Source: Cyanobium sp. NIES-981
GTDB taxonomy: Bacteria; Cyanobacteriota; Cyanobacteriia; PCC-6307; Cyanobiaceae
DNA length: 64,000 nucleotides
Assembly: GCF_900088535.1 (NCBI RefSeq)
Contig: NZ_LT578417.1
Coordinates: 558,001 to 622,000 of the forward strand
Direction of reading: 5' to 3'
Positions 46,318-54,510 of the stretch are shown here, piece by piece. The notes beneath the pieces were generated by a model, which had not been told where the DNA came from, ran no database searches, and saw only the letters and a list, made by a program, of their open reading frames with translations. Made by a program: the position numbers and the translations under genes. Each line of letters begins with the position of its first letter. The first letter of the stretch is position 1.

Positions 46318-46349
46318 GCGGGGTTGCGGGGTTGCGGGGTTGCGGGGGG
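46318..46349. repeat. 8-bp tandem repeat and G-quadruplex motif upstream of carA
   Basis: GCGGGGTT is repeated three times from 46318 to 46341 and continues into GCGGGGGG, giving four G-runs of at least four separated by TTGC loops on the plus strand (GGGG at 46320, 46328, 46336, then six G at 46344). This is a textbook quadruplex pattern, and it lies 5 bases before the carA start on the template strand. Copy number could change by slippage. Confidence 0.85.
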
Positions 46350-46440
46350 AAGTGGAGCGGGGCGGGCCGTGGAACGATCATCCCCTGAAACGGGCCAGCA
46401 ACCGGTGTGCACGGGCACCGCGCCGGATCACCGGGCCGGA

Positions 46441-47493
46441 TCAGAGCGGCGCCAGCGCCTCCCGCAGGGCCAGCAGGCTGGACCAGGCCGCCCCGTCGGC
46501 CATCGCCCGCCGGGCCGGTTCGCAGCCGGCGGCAGGGCTGTCGACCAGGCCGGCCGCCCACAGCACCAGGGCGGTGTTGAGCGCCACCACATCCTGCTGG
46601 GCCCGGGTGCCCCGGCCCTGCAGCACCGCCTCGAGAATGGCCCGGTTGGTGGCCAGATCCCCACCGGCCAGGGCGCTCAGGGGCGCGGGCTCCATGCCGA
46701 GGCTGGCGGGGTCGAGGCTGGCGGGCCGCACCTCACCGTTCTCCACCAGCCGCAGGGCATTCACGCCGGCCAGGGAAGCCTCGTCGAGGCCGCCGGCCCC
46801 GTGCACCACCACGGCCCGGCGCAGGCCCAGGCGGGCCAGGGCTCCGGCCATGGGATCCAGCAGCTCAGGCCGCGCCACACCGAGCACCTGGGCGGCCGGG
46901 CGGAGGGGATTGACCAACGGCCCGAGCAGGTTGAACACGGTGCGGACCCCGAGACTGCGCCGCAGCGGAGCCAGGCCCACCAGCGCCGGATGCCACCCCG
47001 GCGCGAACAGGAAGGTGACCCCCGACTTCGGCAGCGCCGCCAGCACCTGCTCCTGGGGAGCCTGGAGATGGATCCCCAGGGCCTCGAGCACATCGGCGGA
47101 CCCGACACGGCCACTGGCGCTGCGGTTGCCGTGCTTCGCCACGGCCACGCCACAGGCGGCGGCCACGAAGGCCACCGCCGTGGAGATGTTGAAGCTGTCT
47201 GCACCGTCCCCACCCGTGCCGCAGGTGTCCACCAGATCGATCGCAGGCAGGGGCGCCTGAAGGGCGCAGGCCTGGCGCAGCACCGCGGCCATGGCGGCCA
47301 GCTCCTCCGCCCCCACCCCCTTGGCCCGCAGGGCCGCCAGCAGGGCTCCCGTGAGCACCGGCGGGATCTCCTCCGCCAGCCAGCCGCGCATCAGCGCCTC
47401 CGCCTCCTCTGCCGGGAGGTCACGGCCCTGCAGCAGGGTCTCCAGCAGGGCAGGCCAGGACGGAGCAGGGGCCATCGGCGTGGAGGAAACCAT
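46441..47493 (-). CDS. trpD: Anthranilate phosphoribosyltransferase
   Basis: 350 residues from ATG 47493 (ATG 47475 also possible). [20 protein letters not shown], the PRPP loop GTGGD, then [20 protein letters not shown] and [20 protein letters not shown], all diagnostic of TrpD. Transfers phosphoribose to anthranilate in tryptophan synthesis. It is the gene before carA on the same strand, a linkage I know from other picocyanobacteria. Confidence 0.95.
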   Translation of the reverse strand: MVSSTPMAPAPSWPALLETLLQGRDLPAEEAEALMRGWLAEEIPPVLTGALLAALRAKGVGAEELAAMAAVLRQACALQAPLPAIDLVDTCGTGGDGADSFNISTAVAFVAAACGVAVAKHGNRSASGRVGSADVLEALGIHLQAPQEQVLAALPKSGVTFLFAPGWHPALVGLAPLRRSLGVRTVFNLLGPLVNPLRPAAQVLGVARPELLDPMAGALARLGLRRAVVVHGAGGLDEASLAGVNALRLVENGEVRPASLDPASLGMEPAPLSALAGGDLATNRAILEAVLQGRGTRAQQDVVALNTALVLWAAGLVDSPAAGCEPARRAMADGAAWSSLLALREALAPL

Positions 47494-47580
47494 CGACGCA
47501 GGCGATCAGCAGCGGCAGCATTCTGCTGTGGTGCGGCCGGCAGGCTCGCCGGCGGCCCGGGCCCGGACCCATGACGCCAG

Positions 47581-47610
47581 AAAAAAGCCCGGGTGCGGAG
47601 CACACCGGGC
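47581..47610 (-). terminator. Intrinsic terminator on the minus strand
   Basis: On the minus strand, GCCCGGTGTGCTCCGCACCC pairs with its own end (GCCCGG...CCGGGC, with GTG/CAC extension and a one-base bulge) and is followed at once by six T (47586-47581). It lies 115 bases after the DUF3288 gene stop and 88 bases before trpD, so it should end the DUF3288 transcript. It is the only clear hairpin-plus-T-tract I noticed in the window. Confidence 0.82.
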
Positions 47611-47724
47611 CGGGTGATGGGGACGGATCCACTATCACCCAGGACACGCTGTGACGGCGCGCAGGCGGCAACGGCTGTGGGCAGGCCATGACGGTTCGCG
47701 GCAGGGGGGCTGCCGAAGCCGGCG

Positions 47725-48066
47725 TCACCCCTCCTGGGAGGCGGTATCGAAACCCGATCCCACCGCTTCCGCGGCGGCGGGAGCCGGCCGGTAGCCCTCC
47801 GCCCAGATGGCTCGGGTGCGGGCGTGCAGCGCCTCGCGGCTGAGGTTCCAGAAGCGCAGTGCCTTGGTCAGATCGTCCTGGATGTCGTGGGCACCGGGAA
47901 ATCCTTCGTAACGCATCAGCAGGCGGGCGGCATCCACCAGATCGGCGTCGCTGGGGGGGTCCGCAGCCAGCAGCCGGTCCACCACCGCTCGGTCCTGGGC
48001 CTGGAGGGGATGGCTCTGGAGGGGCGGCCCCTCGGAGCCGGGCTGGGAAGGGGCAGACGGGGGCAT
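47725..48066 (-). CDS. DUF3288 family protein
   Basis: 113 residues from ATG 48066 (GTG 48087 in frame). After a Pro/Ser-rich start, LQAQDRAVVDRLLAADPPSD, then LVDAARLLMRYEGFPGAHDI and QDDLTKALRFWNLSREALHA follow the DUF3288 pattern (HPL..D..iv..Ll....d..lae.aRL..RY.GFPGA.dIq.DL). Cyanobacterial and plant-plastid family without known role. Confidence 0.82.
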   Translation of the reverse strand: MPPSAPSQPGSEGPPLQSHPLQAQDRAVVDRLLAADPPSDADLVDAARLLMRYEGFPGAHDIQDDLTKALRFWNLSREALHARTRAIWAEGYRPAPAAAEAVGSGFDTASQEG

Positions 48067-48155
48067 GGAGGGAGCGGCGGGTGGCACGGGGCACGGGATG
48101 GAAGCGGTCCGGCCCGCCGTGATCCCTAGGTTGGGCCCACGTTCGTGATGGCCGC

Positions 48156-49931
48156 GTGGCCGCCTTCCGGCTCGATCTGATCCGACGCTATCTGCGACCC
48201 CACCGGCGCACGGTGCTGATGGGGGTGGCCGCCCTCGTGGTGGTGAACCTGCTGAGCGTCAGCATTCCCCTGCTGGTGCGCCGGGTGATCGACGACCTGC
48301 AGGACGGCTTCACCCTGCGGGACGTGCTGCTGCAGGCGGCCCTGATCATGGGGTTGGCGACCGCCATGGGCGCCGTGCGGCTGTATTCGAGGCTGCTGGT
48401 GTTCGGCGTGGGCCGCCAGGTGGAGGCCGACCTCAAGCAGAACATCTTCGACCACCTGCTGCTGCAGGAACCCGGCTGGGTGCAGACCGCCGGCAGCGGT
48501 GAAGTGATCAGCCGCGCCACCAGCGACGTGGAGAACGTGCGGCGGCTGCTGGGTTTCGCCGTGCTCAGCCTCACCAACACCGCCCTCGCCTACAGCCTCA
48601 CCCTGCCGGCGATGCTGTCCATCGATCCCTGGCTCAGCCTGGCGGCCGTGGGGCTCTACCCGCTGATGCTGATCACGGTGCGGCTGTTCGGCGGGCGGAT
48701 GATGCGGCAGCAGCGGCGCCAGCAGGAGGCCCTGGCCGGCCTGAGCGATCTGATCCAGGAGGATCTCTCCGGGATCAGCGCCATCAAGATCTACGGCCAG
48801 GAAGCCACCGAACAGGAGGCCTTCTCCGGCCGCAACCGCCGCTACCGGGATGCGGCGCTGGGCCTGGCGCGCACCCGCAGCACCCTCTTCCCCCTGCTGG
48901 AGGGCATCTCCTCGATCAGCCTGCTGCTGCTGCTGGCCCTCGGCAGCGGCCAGCTGGAGACCGGCCGGCTGAGCATCGGCGATCTGGTGGCCCTGATCCT
49001 GTTCGTGGAGCGGCTGGTGTTCCCCACCGCCCTGCTGGGTTTCACGCTCAACACCTTCCAGACCGGGCAGGTGAGCCTGGAGAGGATCGAGGAGCTGCTG
49101 CGCCGCCAGCCCCTGATCACCTCGCCGGCCCAGCCCGAGCCCCTGGGGCGGCGCGGCCGGGGAGCCCTCGAGGCCAGGGGGCTGACGGTGCGCTACCCCG
49201 AGGCTCCCCGGCCCGCCCTGGTGGATGTGAGCTTCCGCCTGGAGCCCGGGGAGCTCGTGGCCGTGGTGGGGCCGGTGGGATGCGGCAAGACCACCCTGGC
49301 CCGCGCCATCGGGCGCATGGTGGAGGTGGCGCCGCGGGAGCTCTGGCTGGATGGCGTCGACATCACCCGGCTGAGCCTGGACGACCTGCGCCGCCAGGTG
49401 GCGCTCGTTCCCCAGGAGGGTTACCTGTTCACGGCCACCCTGGCCGACAACCTCCGCTACGGCGAGCCTGCCGCCCCGATGGAGACCGTGGAGAGGGCGG
49501 CCCGGGAAGCGCGGCTGGAGGGCGACATCAAGGGCTTCCCCGACGGGTACCGCACGCTGGTGGGGGAGCGTGGCATCACCCTCAGCGGCGGCCAGCGCCA
49601 ACGCACGGCCCTGGGACGGGCACTGCTGGTGGAGGCTCCCCTGCTGGTGCTCGACGACGCTCTGGCCAGTGTGGACAACACCACGGCAGCGGAGATCCTG
49701 CGCACCATCCGCAGCCAGGGCCTGCACCGGGAGGATGGCGAACCCGGCCGCACGATCCTGATGATCAGCCACCAGCTCTCGGCGGCCGCCGCCTGCGACC
49801 GGATCCTGGTGCTGGAGGACGGCCGGCTCGTGCAGGAGGGTGACCACGAGAGCCTGCTGGCGGTGCCGGGCACCTACCGCCGGCTGTGGGCCAGGGAGCA
49901 GGCCTCCGAGCAACTGCGCGCAGCCGGCTGA
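48156..49931 (+). CDS. ABC exporter, fused permease and ATPase
   Basis: 591 residues from GTG 48156. N-terminal ABC type 1 membrane domain with six helices (LMGVAALVVVNLLSVSIPLL first) and the intracellular-loop signature VISRATSDVENVRRLLGF. C-terminal nucleotide-binding domain: Walker A GPVGCGKTTLARA, signature LSGGQRQRTALGRALL, Walker B LLVLDDALASVDNTTA, H-loop SHQLS. MsbA/MDR-like half transporter acting as a homodimer; substrate unknown. Confidence 0.92.
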   Translation: MAAFRLDLIRRYLRPHRRTVLMGVAALVVVNLLSVSIPLLVRRVIDDLQDGFTLRDVLLQAALIMGLATAMGAVRLYSRLLVFGVGRQVEADLKQNIFDHLLLQEPGWVQTAGSGEVISRATSDVENVRRLLGFAVLSLTNTALAYSLTLPAMLSIDPWLSLAAVGLYPLMLITVRLFGGRMMRQQRRQQEALAGLSDLIQEDLSGISAIKIYGQEATEQEAFSGRNRRYRDAALGLARTRSTLFPLLEGISSISLLLLLALGSGQLETGRLSIGDLVALILFVERLVFPTALLGFTLNTFQTGQVSLERIEELLRRQPLITSPAQPEPLGRRGRGALEARGLTVRYPEAPRPALVDVSFRLEPGELVAVVGPVGCGKTTLARAIGRMVEVAPRELWLDGVDITRLSLDDLRRQVALVPQEGYLFTATLADNLRYGEPAAPMETVERAAREARLEGDIKGFPDGYRTLVGERGITLSGGQRQRTALGRALLVEAPLLVLDDALASVDNTTAAEILRTIRSQGLHREDGEPGRTILMISHQLSAAAACDRILVLEDGRLVQEGDHESLLAVPGTYRRLWAREQASEQLRAAG

Positions 49932-50065
49932 TCCCGCCCCGGTTCCCTGCCGGCATGTCTCAACAGTTGTTGAGCAACCCGGCCAGTGGCGCCGGGGCTG
50001 GCTTGAGTGGGGCAGGCAGCTGTGCCTGCTCCCACCCGCCGCCGGCCTCTCCCCCGCAGCCTTCC

Positions 50066-50353
50066 ATGACGTCCGCCACCACCGTGGAGCCCAGGGTCAC
50101 GACCCAGGCCTACAACCTGCGCTGCACCCTCACCTTCGGGGACATCTACGGGCAGATCCTGATCTGGATGCTGGTGATCTTCGCCAGCCTCGCCGCGGGC
50201 CTGGCCCTGATGGGGGCGAGCAAGCCGATCGTGGCCCTGGTGGGTGTGGGCCTGATTCTGGTGCTGTCGCTGCCCTTCCTGCTCTTCGCCTTCACCACCA
50301 CGCTGCTCAACCACATCGCTCTTGAACCGAACAGCGGCACGCCACCGCTCTGA
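50066..50353 (+). CDS. Small two-helix membrane protein, cyanobacterial unknown
   Basis: 95 residues from ATG 50066 (the frame is open further upstream but low-complexity). VEPRVTTQAYNLRCTLTFGD, then IYGQILIWMLVIFASLAAGL and VALVGVGLILVLSLPFLLFA form two membrane helices, ending NHIALEPNSGTPPL. The YNLRCTLTFGDIYGQ segment looks conserved in picocyanobacteria as I recall. Function unknown. Confidence 0.75.
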   Translation: MTSATTVEPRVTTQAYNLRCTLTFGDIYGQILIWMLVIFASLAAGLALMGASKPIVALVGVGLILVLSLPFLLFAFTTTLLNHIALEPNSGTPPL

Positions 50354-50423
50354 GGGCCGGGTCGGGGAACCCGGCCGCGGGGGAGCGGGGCGCGCTGCCT
50401 AGGGTGAAGGCTGATGCGTGCCC

Positions 50424-51128
50424 ATGGTGTTCGGACTGTTCCAGAAGCCGGAGACAGCGTCGGGAGAGCGTCTCCACGCTGTGCTGGGAACCCCCATCGA
50501 TGCCCCCGTCACAAGTGCTCAGGGGGAGGTTCTGTTCGGCTGTGGCTGCTTCTGGGGGGCCGAGAAGGGCTTCTGGCGCCTGCCGGGGGTGGTGAGCACG
50601 GCGGTGGGGTATGCCGGCGGTGCCCTGGACGATCCCAGCTACCAGCAGGTGTGCTCGGGCCGCACGGGCCATGCCGAGGTCGTGCGGGTGGTGTGGGAGC
50701 GCCAGACAGTCGGTTTCGCCGATCTGCTCAAGCTCTTCTGGGAATGCCATGACCCCACCCAGGGGGACCGTCAGGGCAACGACAGGGGGTCCCAGTACCG
50801 CTCCGCCATCTACGTGACCCGTGACGAGGACCTGGTGCTGGCCGAGGCCAGCCGGGAGGCCTACCAGGGGCTGCTGAGCGCGGCCGGTCACGGCGCGATC
50901 ACCACCGAGATCCGCTGCGGCGTGCGCTTCTGGTCGGCCGAGACGTACCACCAGCAATATCTGGCCAAGCCGGGCAGCCGTCCCTACTGCTCAGCCCAGC
51001 CCACCGGCGTTGCCCTGGGCGACTTCCCCGGCAGCGACTACACACTGCCGGCTTCTGTCTGGCAGCAGTACGACTGGTCCATCCCCCATTGCGTGCTGCG
51101 GGGAGACAACGCGCCGATCACCGTCTGA
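50424..51128 (+). CDS. msrA: Peptide methionine sulfoxide reductase MsrA
   Basis: 234 residues from ATG 50424. LFGCGCFWGAEKGFWRLPGV holds the catalytic Cys in GCFWG; GYAGGALDDPSYQQVCSGRT and ECHDPTQGDRQGNDRGSQYR are family signatures. Reduces Met-S-sulfoxide in proteins using thioredoxin. The N-terminal extension (residues 1-38) is moderately long; resolving cysteines near the C-terminus (RPYCSAQ, PHCVLRG). The 3' end overlaps the CPA1 antiporter by 11 bases. Confidence 0.95.
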   Translation: MVFGLFQKPETASGERLHAVLGTPIDAPVTSAQGEVLFGCGCFWGAEKGFWRLPGVVSTAVGYAGGALDDPSYQQVCSGRTGHAEVVRVVWERQTVGFADLLKLFWECHDPTQGDRQGNDRGSQYRSAIYVTRDEDLVLAEASREAYQGLLSAAGHGAITTEIRCGVRFWSAETYHQQYLAKPGSRPYCSAQPTGVALGDFPGSDYTLPASVWQQYDWSIPHCVLRGDNAPITV

Positions 51129-52824
51129 CCAGCACCAGCTCCCGGTCCGGACCTGCCTCGATGATGAGGCTGCCCAGCTCCATGGCCGCGGCCGGCTGGG
51201 CGGCCGCCAGCAGCGAGCCCAGGCTGGATGCGGCCGTCCGCTTCGGCAGGTGCGGATCCAGGGGCAGCCCGAGAAACCCATGCAGCTGCTCCACCGTGGT
51301 GGTGGCCCGGAACGCCAGCCGCAGATCGGGGGGCAGCGAGGGGGCTGCGGCGCCTTCGGCGAAGGCGGCGGGATCGGGATCGAACAGGCGATCGATCAGG
51401 GGCTGGAGGCTGGTGCGCATGGCGACGAACACGTGATCACCGGGCAGCAGCACCGTGCCGCCCCGGGGCATCACCACCTGCCTGCCCCGCAGGATCAGGG
51501 TCACCAGCACCCCGTCGGGCAGGGCCAGCTGACGCAGGGCCTTGCCGGCCCCAACGGCCGTGGGCTTCACGGTGTAATCCACGATCTCGCCATCCACGCG
51601 CCGCAGCGCATTGATCTCCACCGTGAGGGCGGGGCTCGGGTCGGCCGGCCGGCCGATCCGCAGCCAGCGCGCCACCAGCGGCAGGGACCAGCCCTGGGTG
51701 ATCGCCGAGAGCAGCACCACGAAGAACACCGCGTTGAAGATCAGCTGGCTCTGGGGAATGCCCGCCATCAGCGGGAAGGTGGCCAGGGTGATCGGCACCG
51801 CCCCCTTGAGCCCCACCCAGGACAGAAAGACCAGCTCCCGGAGCCGGTAGTGGAAGGGCAGGGCGGCCGTGAACACGGCGAGAGGGCGCGCCACCAGGAG
51901 GAGCACCAGGGCGATCAGCACCCCGGCCCAGGCCACCGTGAGCAGGCGGCTGGGAAAGCTGAGCAGGCCGAGCATCACGAAGAGCACGATCTGCCCCAGC
52001 CAGGCGATCGCATCGTGAAAGGCCAGGATGCCGGGGCGGAACACCCGCGAGCTGCTGCCGATCACCATCCCGGCCAGATACACCGCCAGAAAGCCGCTGC
52101 CGCCGAGCACCGAGGCCAGCCCGAAGGCCACCAGGCCGAAGCCGAGGGCCAGCAGCGGATAGAGGCCGGGGTAGTCGAGGTTGATCCGGTTCACGGCGCG
52201 TGCCGCGAGCACCCCCACAAGGAGTCCGCCCGCCATCCCCACCCCGAACTGGGCCAGGAAGAGCAACAGGAGAGCCTGGGCCGAGTCCGCCTGCCCGCTG
52301 ATCACGCCGATCAGGCCGATGGTGAGGAAGATCGCCATCGGATCGTTGGAGCCGCTCTCCACCTCCAGCGTGGCGGTGAGCCTCTCGGGCAGCTTCAGTC
52401 CACTGGTGCGCAGCATGGAGAACACCGCTGCCGCATCGGTGGAGCCGACGATGCTGCCCAGCAGCAGCCCCTGCAGCGGGGGCATCCCCAGCACCCAGGC
52501 CGCCGCCAGCCCGGTGATCAGGGAGGTGAGCAGCACACCCAGGGTGGAGAGGGCCAGGGCCGGGCGCCACACCCGCCGCGCCGAGGCCGGCGAGGTGCGC
52601 AGCCCGCCGTCGAACAGGATCAGGGCGAGGGCGACGCTGCCCATGTTGTTCGCCAGGGGGTAATCCTCGAAGGGAATGCCGCCCAGTCCTTCGGAGCCGG
52701 CCAGCATGCCGAGCCCGAGGAACAGCACCAGCACGGGCACCCCCAGCCGGGCCGAGAACTTGCTGGAGGCGATGCCCAGCAGCAGCAGCACCCCGCCCAG
52801 CAGCATGGAGGCCTGAATCGACAC
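51118..52824 (-). CDS. CPA1-family K+/H+ or Na+/H+ antiporter (NhaP2-like) with TrkA-C domain
   Basis: 568 residues from GTG 52824 (the frame is open 41 codons further up; ATG 52809 also possible). FSARLGVPVLVLFLGLGMLA and GSEGLGGIPFEDYPLANNMG match NhaP2/CvrA N-termini; SIVGSTDAAAVFSMLRTSGL and ATLEVESGSNDPMAIFLTIG hold the S-D-A and N-D-P ion-site residues. About 12 helices, then a TrkA-C-like regulatory domain (VTLILRGRQVVMPRGGTVLL). Cation specificity is inferred from family only. Confidence 0.9.
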   Translation of the reverse strand: MSIQASMLLGGVLLLLGIASSKFSARLGVPVLVLFLGLGMLAGSEGLGGIPFEDYPLANNMGSVALALILFDGGLRTSPASARRVWRPALALSTLGVLLTSLITGLAAAWVLGMPPLQGLLLGSIVGSTDAAAVFSMLRTSGLKLPERLTATLEVESGSNDPMAIFLTIGLIGVISGQADSAQALLLLFLAQFGVGMAGGLLVGVLAARAVNRINLDYPGLYPLLALGFGLVAFGLASVLGGSGFLAVYLAGMVIGSSSRVFRPGILAFHDAIAWLGQIVLFVMLGLLSFPSRLLTVAWAGVLIALVLLLVARPLAVFTAALPFHYRLRELVFLSWVGLKGAVPITLATFPLMAGIPQSQLIFNAVFFVVLLSAITQGWSLPLVARWLRIGRPADPSPALTVEINALRRVDGEIVDYTVKPTAVGAGKALRQLALPDGVLVTLILRGRQVVMPRGGTVLLPGDHVFVAMRTSLQPLIDRLFDPDPAAFAEGAAAPSLPPDLRLAFRATTTVEQLHGFLGLPLDPHLPKRTAASSLGSLLAAAQPAAAMELGSLIIEAGPDRELVLVRR

Positions 52825-52997
52825 CTGCTCTCGGGCGGTGGAATGTCCAGAGAATGCCGCAGAGGCTCCCCGGCGGAGCGGACGGCAGCGAGGCCGGTGC
52901 CGGATCCGGAGATCCGAATCGCGGTAGACCAGCTGCCCCCAGGCCACCCCACCGCTCCTTACCCTGCGGAGCGGTGGTTCTCACACCCCCTCACCCG

Positions 52998-53294
52998 ATG
53001 GCTCCGCTGTTGCTGGTTCTGGCGATGATCGCCCAGTCCTCACCCTGGTGGGAGAACTACGACAGCACCGAAAGCTTCCTGTGCCCGAATCGCGGCCGGG
53101 TGGTGCTGGAGCGCAACGCATCCCAGGCGTCGCTGATCAGCGGCGGGTACCGCAGCACCTACTTCCGCGAACCCTCCCAGCTTCCGGGGATCCACTACCG
53201 CAACCAGAGCCGCAGCCTGATCCTCAGGGGCGACATCCTCACCCTCGAACAACTGCCCAGCCGCATTGAGTGCACCCGTACCGAGCAGGTGTGA
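52998..53294 (+). CDS. Small secreted protein, unknown
   Basis: 98 residues from ATG 52998. Short signal-like N-terminus MAPLLLVLAMIAQSSPWWEN, then ESFLCPNRGRVVLERNASQA, YRSTYFREPSQLPGIHYRNQ and LEQLPSRIECTRTEQV. Two cysteines. Likely exported; no family recognised. First of three tiny genes before tRNA-Pro. Confidence 0.65.
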   Translation: MAPLLLVLAMIAQSSPWWENYDSTESFLCPNRGRVVLERNASQASLISGGYRSTYFREPSQLPGIHYRNQSRSLILRGDILTLEQLPSRIECTRTEQV

Positions 53295-53328
53295 CCGAAA
53301 CTGATTGCCGACGACCTCGGCCGCGTCC

Positions 53329-53526
53329 ATGACTCCCCTGCCCGACCGCGTCGTGATCGTGGCCCTGCTCGCCACCGTGGGGGTCTGCTTTGCCCTGGTG
53401 CTCTGGACCGTGAAACTCCAGCCCAGACAGGAGCTGCCGATGCAGTGGCGCGACGCTCCCGCCGCCCGGCTCGACGGCCGTCCGTTCCCGTCGCCAGTGG
53501 CCAGCAGCCTGCCGACCGTCCCGTGA
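53329..53526 (+). CDS. Small single-span membrane protein
   Basis: 65 residues from ATG 53329 (an ATG at 53305 in frame is less likely). TPLPDRVVIVALLATVGVCF, continuing ALVLWTVKLQPRQ, is one transmembrane helix, then a Pro/Ala-rich tail. Its TGA overlaps the GTG of the next gene (GTGA), so they are coupled. Unknown function. Confidence 0.6.
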   Translation: MTPLPDRVVIVALLATVGVCFALVLWTVKLQPRQELPMQWRDAPAARLDGRPFPSPVASSLPTVP

Positions 53527-53870
53527 CCGACCCCCCCCAGGCGCCGCAGGAGTCGTCGGAACGCCAGCTCCACCCCCTGCCCATGGGCCTGGTGGAGCTC
53601 TACGGGCTGCTGGCGGTGCTGTTCGTGCTGGTGCCCGAGTGGATGGCCGGTGGCCTCATGGTTGGCCTCCAGGGGCGCCAGCGGGGGGAGCTGCTGGCGC
53701 CGGCGGCCGCCGCCTGGCGCCGCCTGCCTGAGCTGCGACTGGCCAGCATGTCCCTGGCCGAGCTGCGCCTGCTGGCCCGCAGCCTGCGGGTGGGCGGCTA
53801 TGCCTCCCTGCGGCGGGAGCGGCTGGAGAGTCGCCTGCTGCGCCGGCTCAGACGGCGCAAAGCGTTGTGA
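53523..53870 (+). CDS. Small membrane-associated basic protein, unknown
   Basis: 115 residues from GTG 53523, coupled to the previous stop. LVELYGLLAVLFVLVPEWMA is a hydrophobic segment, followed by GGLMVGLQGRQRGELLAPAA and a Leu/Arg-rich amphipathic region: ELRLASMSLAELRLLARSLR, then SLRRERLESRLLRRLRRRKA. The LAELRxLARxLRVxGYxxLRRxxLxxRL stretch resembles SAP-like or Rho-N-like helical motifs, so nucleic-acid contact is possible but unproven. Confidence 0.65.
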   Translation: MTDPPQAPQESSERQLHPLPMGLVELYGLLAVLFVLVPEWMAGGLMVGLQGRQRGELLAPAAAAWRRLPELRLASMSLAELRLLARSLRVGGYASLRRERLESRLLRRLRRRKAL

Positions 53871-53884
53871 TAATTTCGTTCCGC

Positions 53885-53958
53885 CGGGGCGTAGCGCAGC
53901 TTGGTAGCGCACCACTTTGGGGTAGTGGGGGTCGTGGGTTCAAATCCCGCCGCTCCGA
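53885..53958 (+). tRNA. tRNA-Pro (anticodon GGG)
   Basis: 74-base cloverleaf: acceptor CGGGGCG pairs with CGCTCCG (one G-T pair), D-arm GCGC..GCGC, anticodon stem CCACT/AGTGG with loop TTGGGGT giving anticodon GGG, T-arm containing GTTCAAAT. Discriminator A at 53958; CCA is not encoded. Reads CCC codons, frequent in this GC-rich genome. A hairpin 28 bases downstream may end it. Confidence 0.97.
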
Positions 53959-53985
53959 TTTCACCGGCCTGACGACCACCGGACA

Positions 53986-54008
53986 CCACGGCTCCCCTGG
54001 AGCTGTGG
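53986..54008 (+). terminator. Hairpin after tRNA-Pro, probable terminator
   Basis: CCACGGCTCC and GGAGCTGTGG form a 10-bp stem (one G-T pair) with a CCT loop. A moderately T-rich stretch (GGTTTCCCTTTTGC) follows after a short gap, so termination of the plus-strand tRNA transcript is plausible though the T-tract is broken. Confidence 0.5.
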
Positions 54009-54039
54009 CCTGGGGTTTCCCTTTTGCTTACCCGATTGC

Positions 54040-54405
54040 TCACCCGGCTGGGAGCTCCGGCTCGCCCGGGCGGTGAGCGCCGGCCCCTGGATCCGACCCA
54101 GCTTGTGCCTCGCGGCCCTCCCCCCCGCCGAGCCCCGCGGGCAGCACGGCCGTGATCAGCCGGGTGTGAACCCGGAACCCCTGCAGCCAGCGGTTCACCT
54201 GATGCCGCAGGGCGGCGGGAACCTCGTGATGCAGTTGTCCCAGCTCCTGGGCGGCGAGGCGACGCAGGGGCCGCACATCCACGAGCCAGAGCGCCTCGGC
54301 CTCCCGGATCAGCCGTGCCCAGCTCCGGCACACCTGCCAGCGGCCGAGCTGCTGGCGGGGAGAACGGGGCTCGCGGCTACGGCTGGGAAGGCAGGCAATG
54401 GCCAT
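54040..54405 (-). CDS. Hypothetical soluble protein
   Basis: 121 residues from ATG 54405. Helical core: VCRSWARLIREAEALWLVDV, RPLRRLAAQELGQLHHEVPA, ALRHQVNRWLQGFRVHTRLI, ending in a Gly/Pro-rich tail. The long ordered middle suggests a real protein. No family recognised. It faces tRNA-Pro on the other strand. Confidence 0.55.
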   Translation of the reverse strand: MAIACLPSRSREPRSPRQQLGRWQVCRSWARLIREAEALWLVDVRPLRRLAAQELGQLHHEVPAALRHQVNRWLQGFRVHTRLITAVLPAGLGGGEGREAQAGSDPGAGAHRPGEPELPAG

Positions 54406-54475
54406 GGCGTCACGGCCCGGATGCCCAAGGCTGGTGGCGCTGGGGCGGGGGCAGGCGAATCCACCGGAGGACTTC

Positions 54476-54500
54476 AGCCACTGGAAGCAAATCAGTGGCT
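54476..54500. repeat. Perfect 8-bp inverted repeat downstream of the exonuclease gene
   Basis: AGCCACTG and CAGTGGCT flank GAAGCAAAT. It lies 11 bases past the stop of the minus-strand exonuclease gene, in the 105-base gap before the hypothetical gene. No T-tract follows on the minus strand, so it could be a weak terminator or a protein-binding site. Confidence 0.45.
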
Positions 54501-54510
54501 TGCGGCAGAT

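Noticed and set aside
53798-54331. A 177-residue minus-strand frame across tRNA-Pro
   Set aside because: It runs antisense through the tRNA and the preceding gene, with Arg/Gly/Ser-rich composition typical of a shadow frame.
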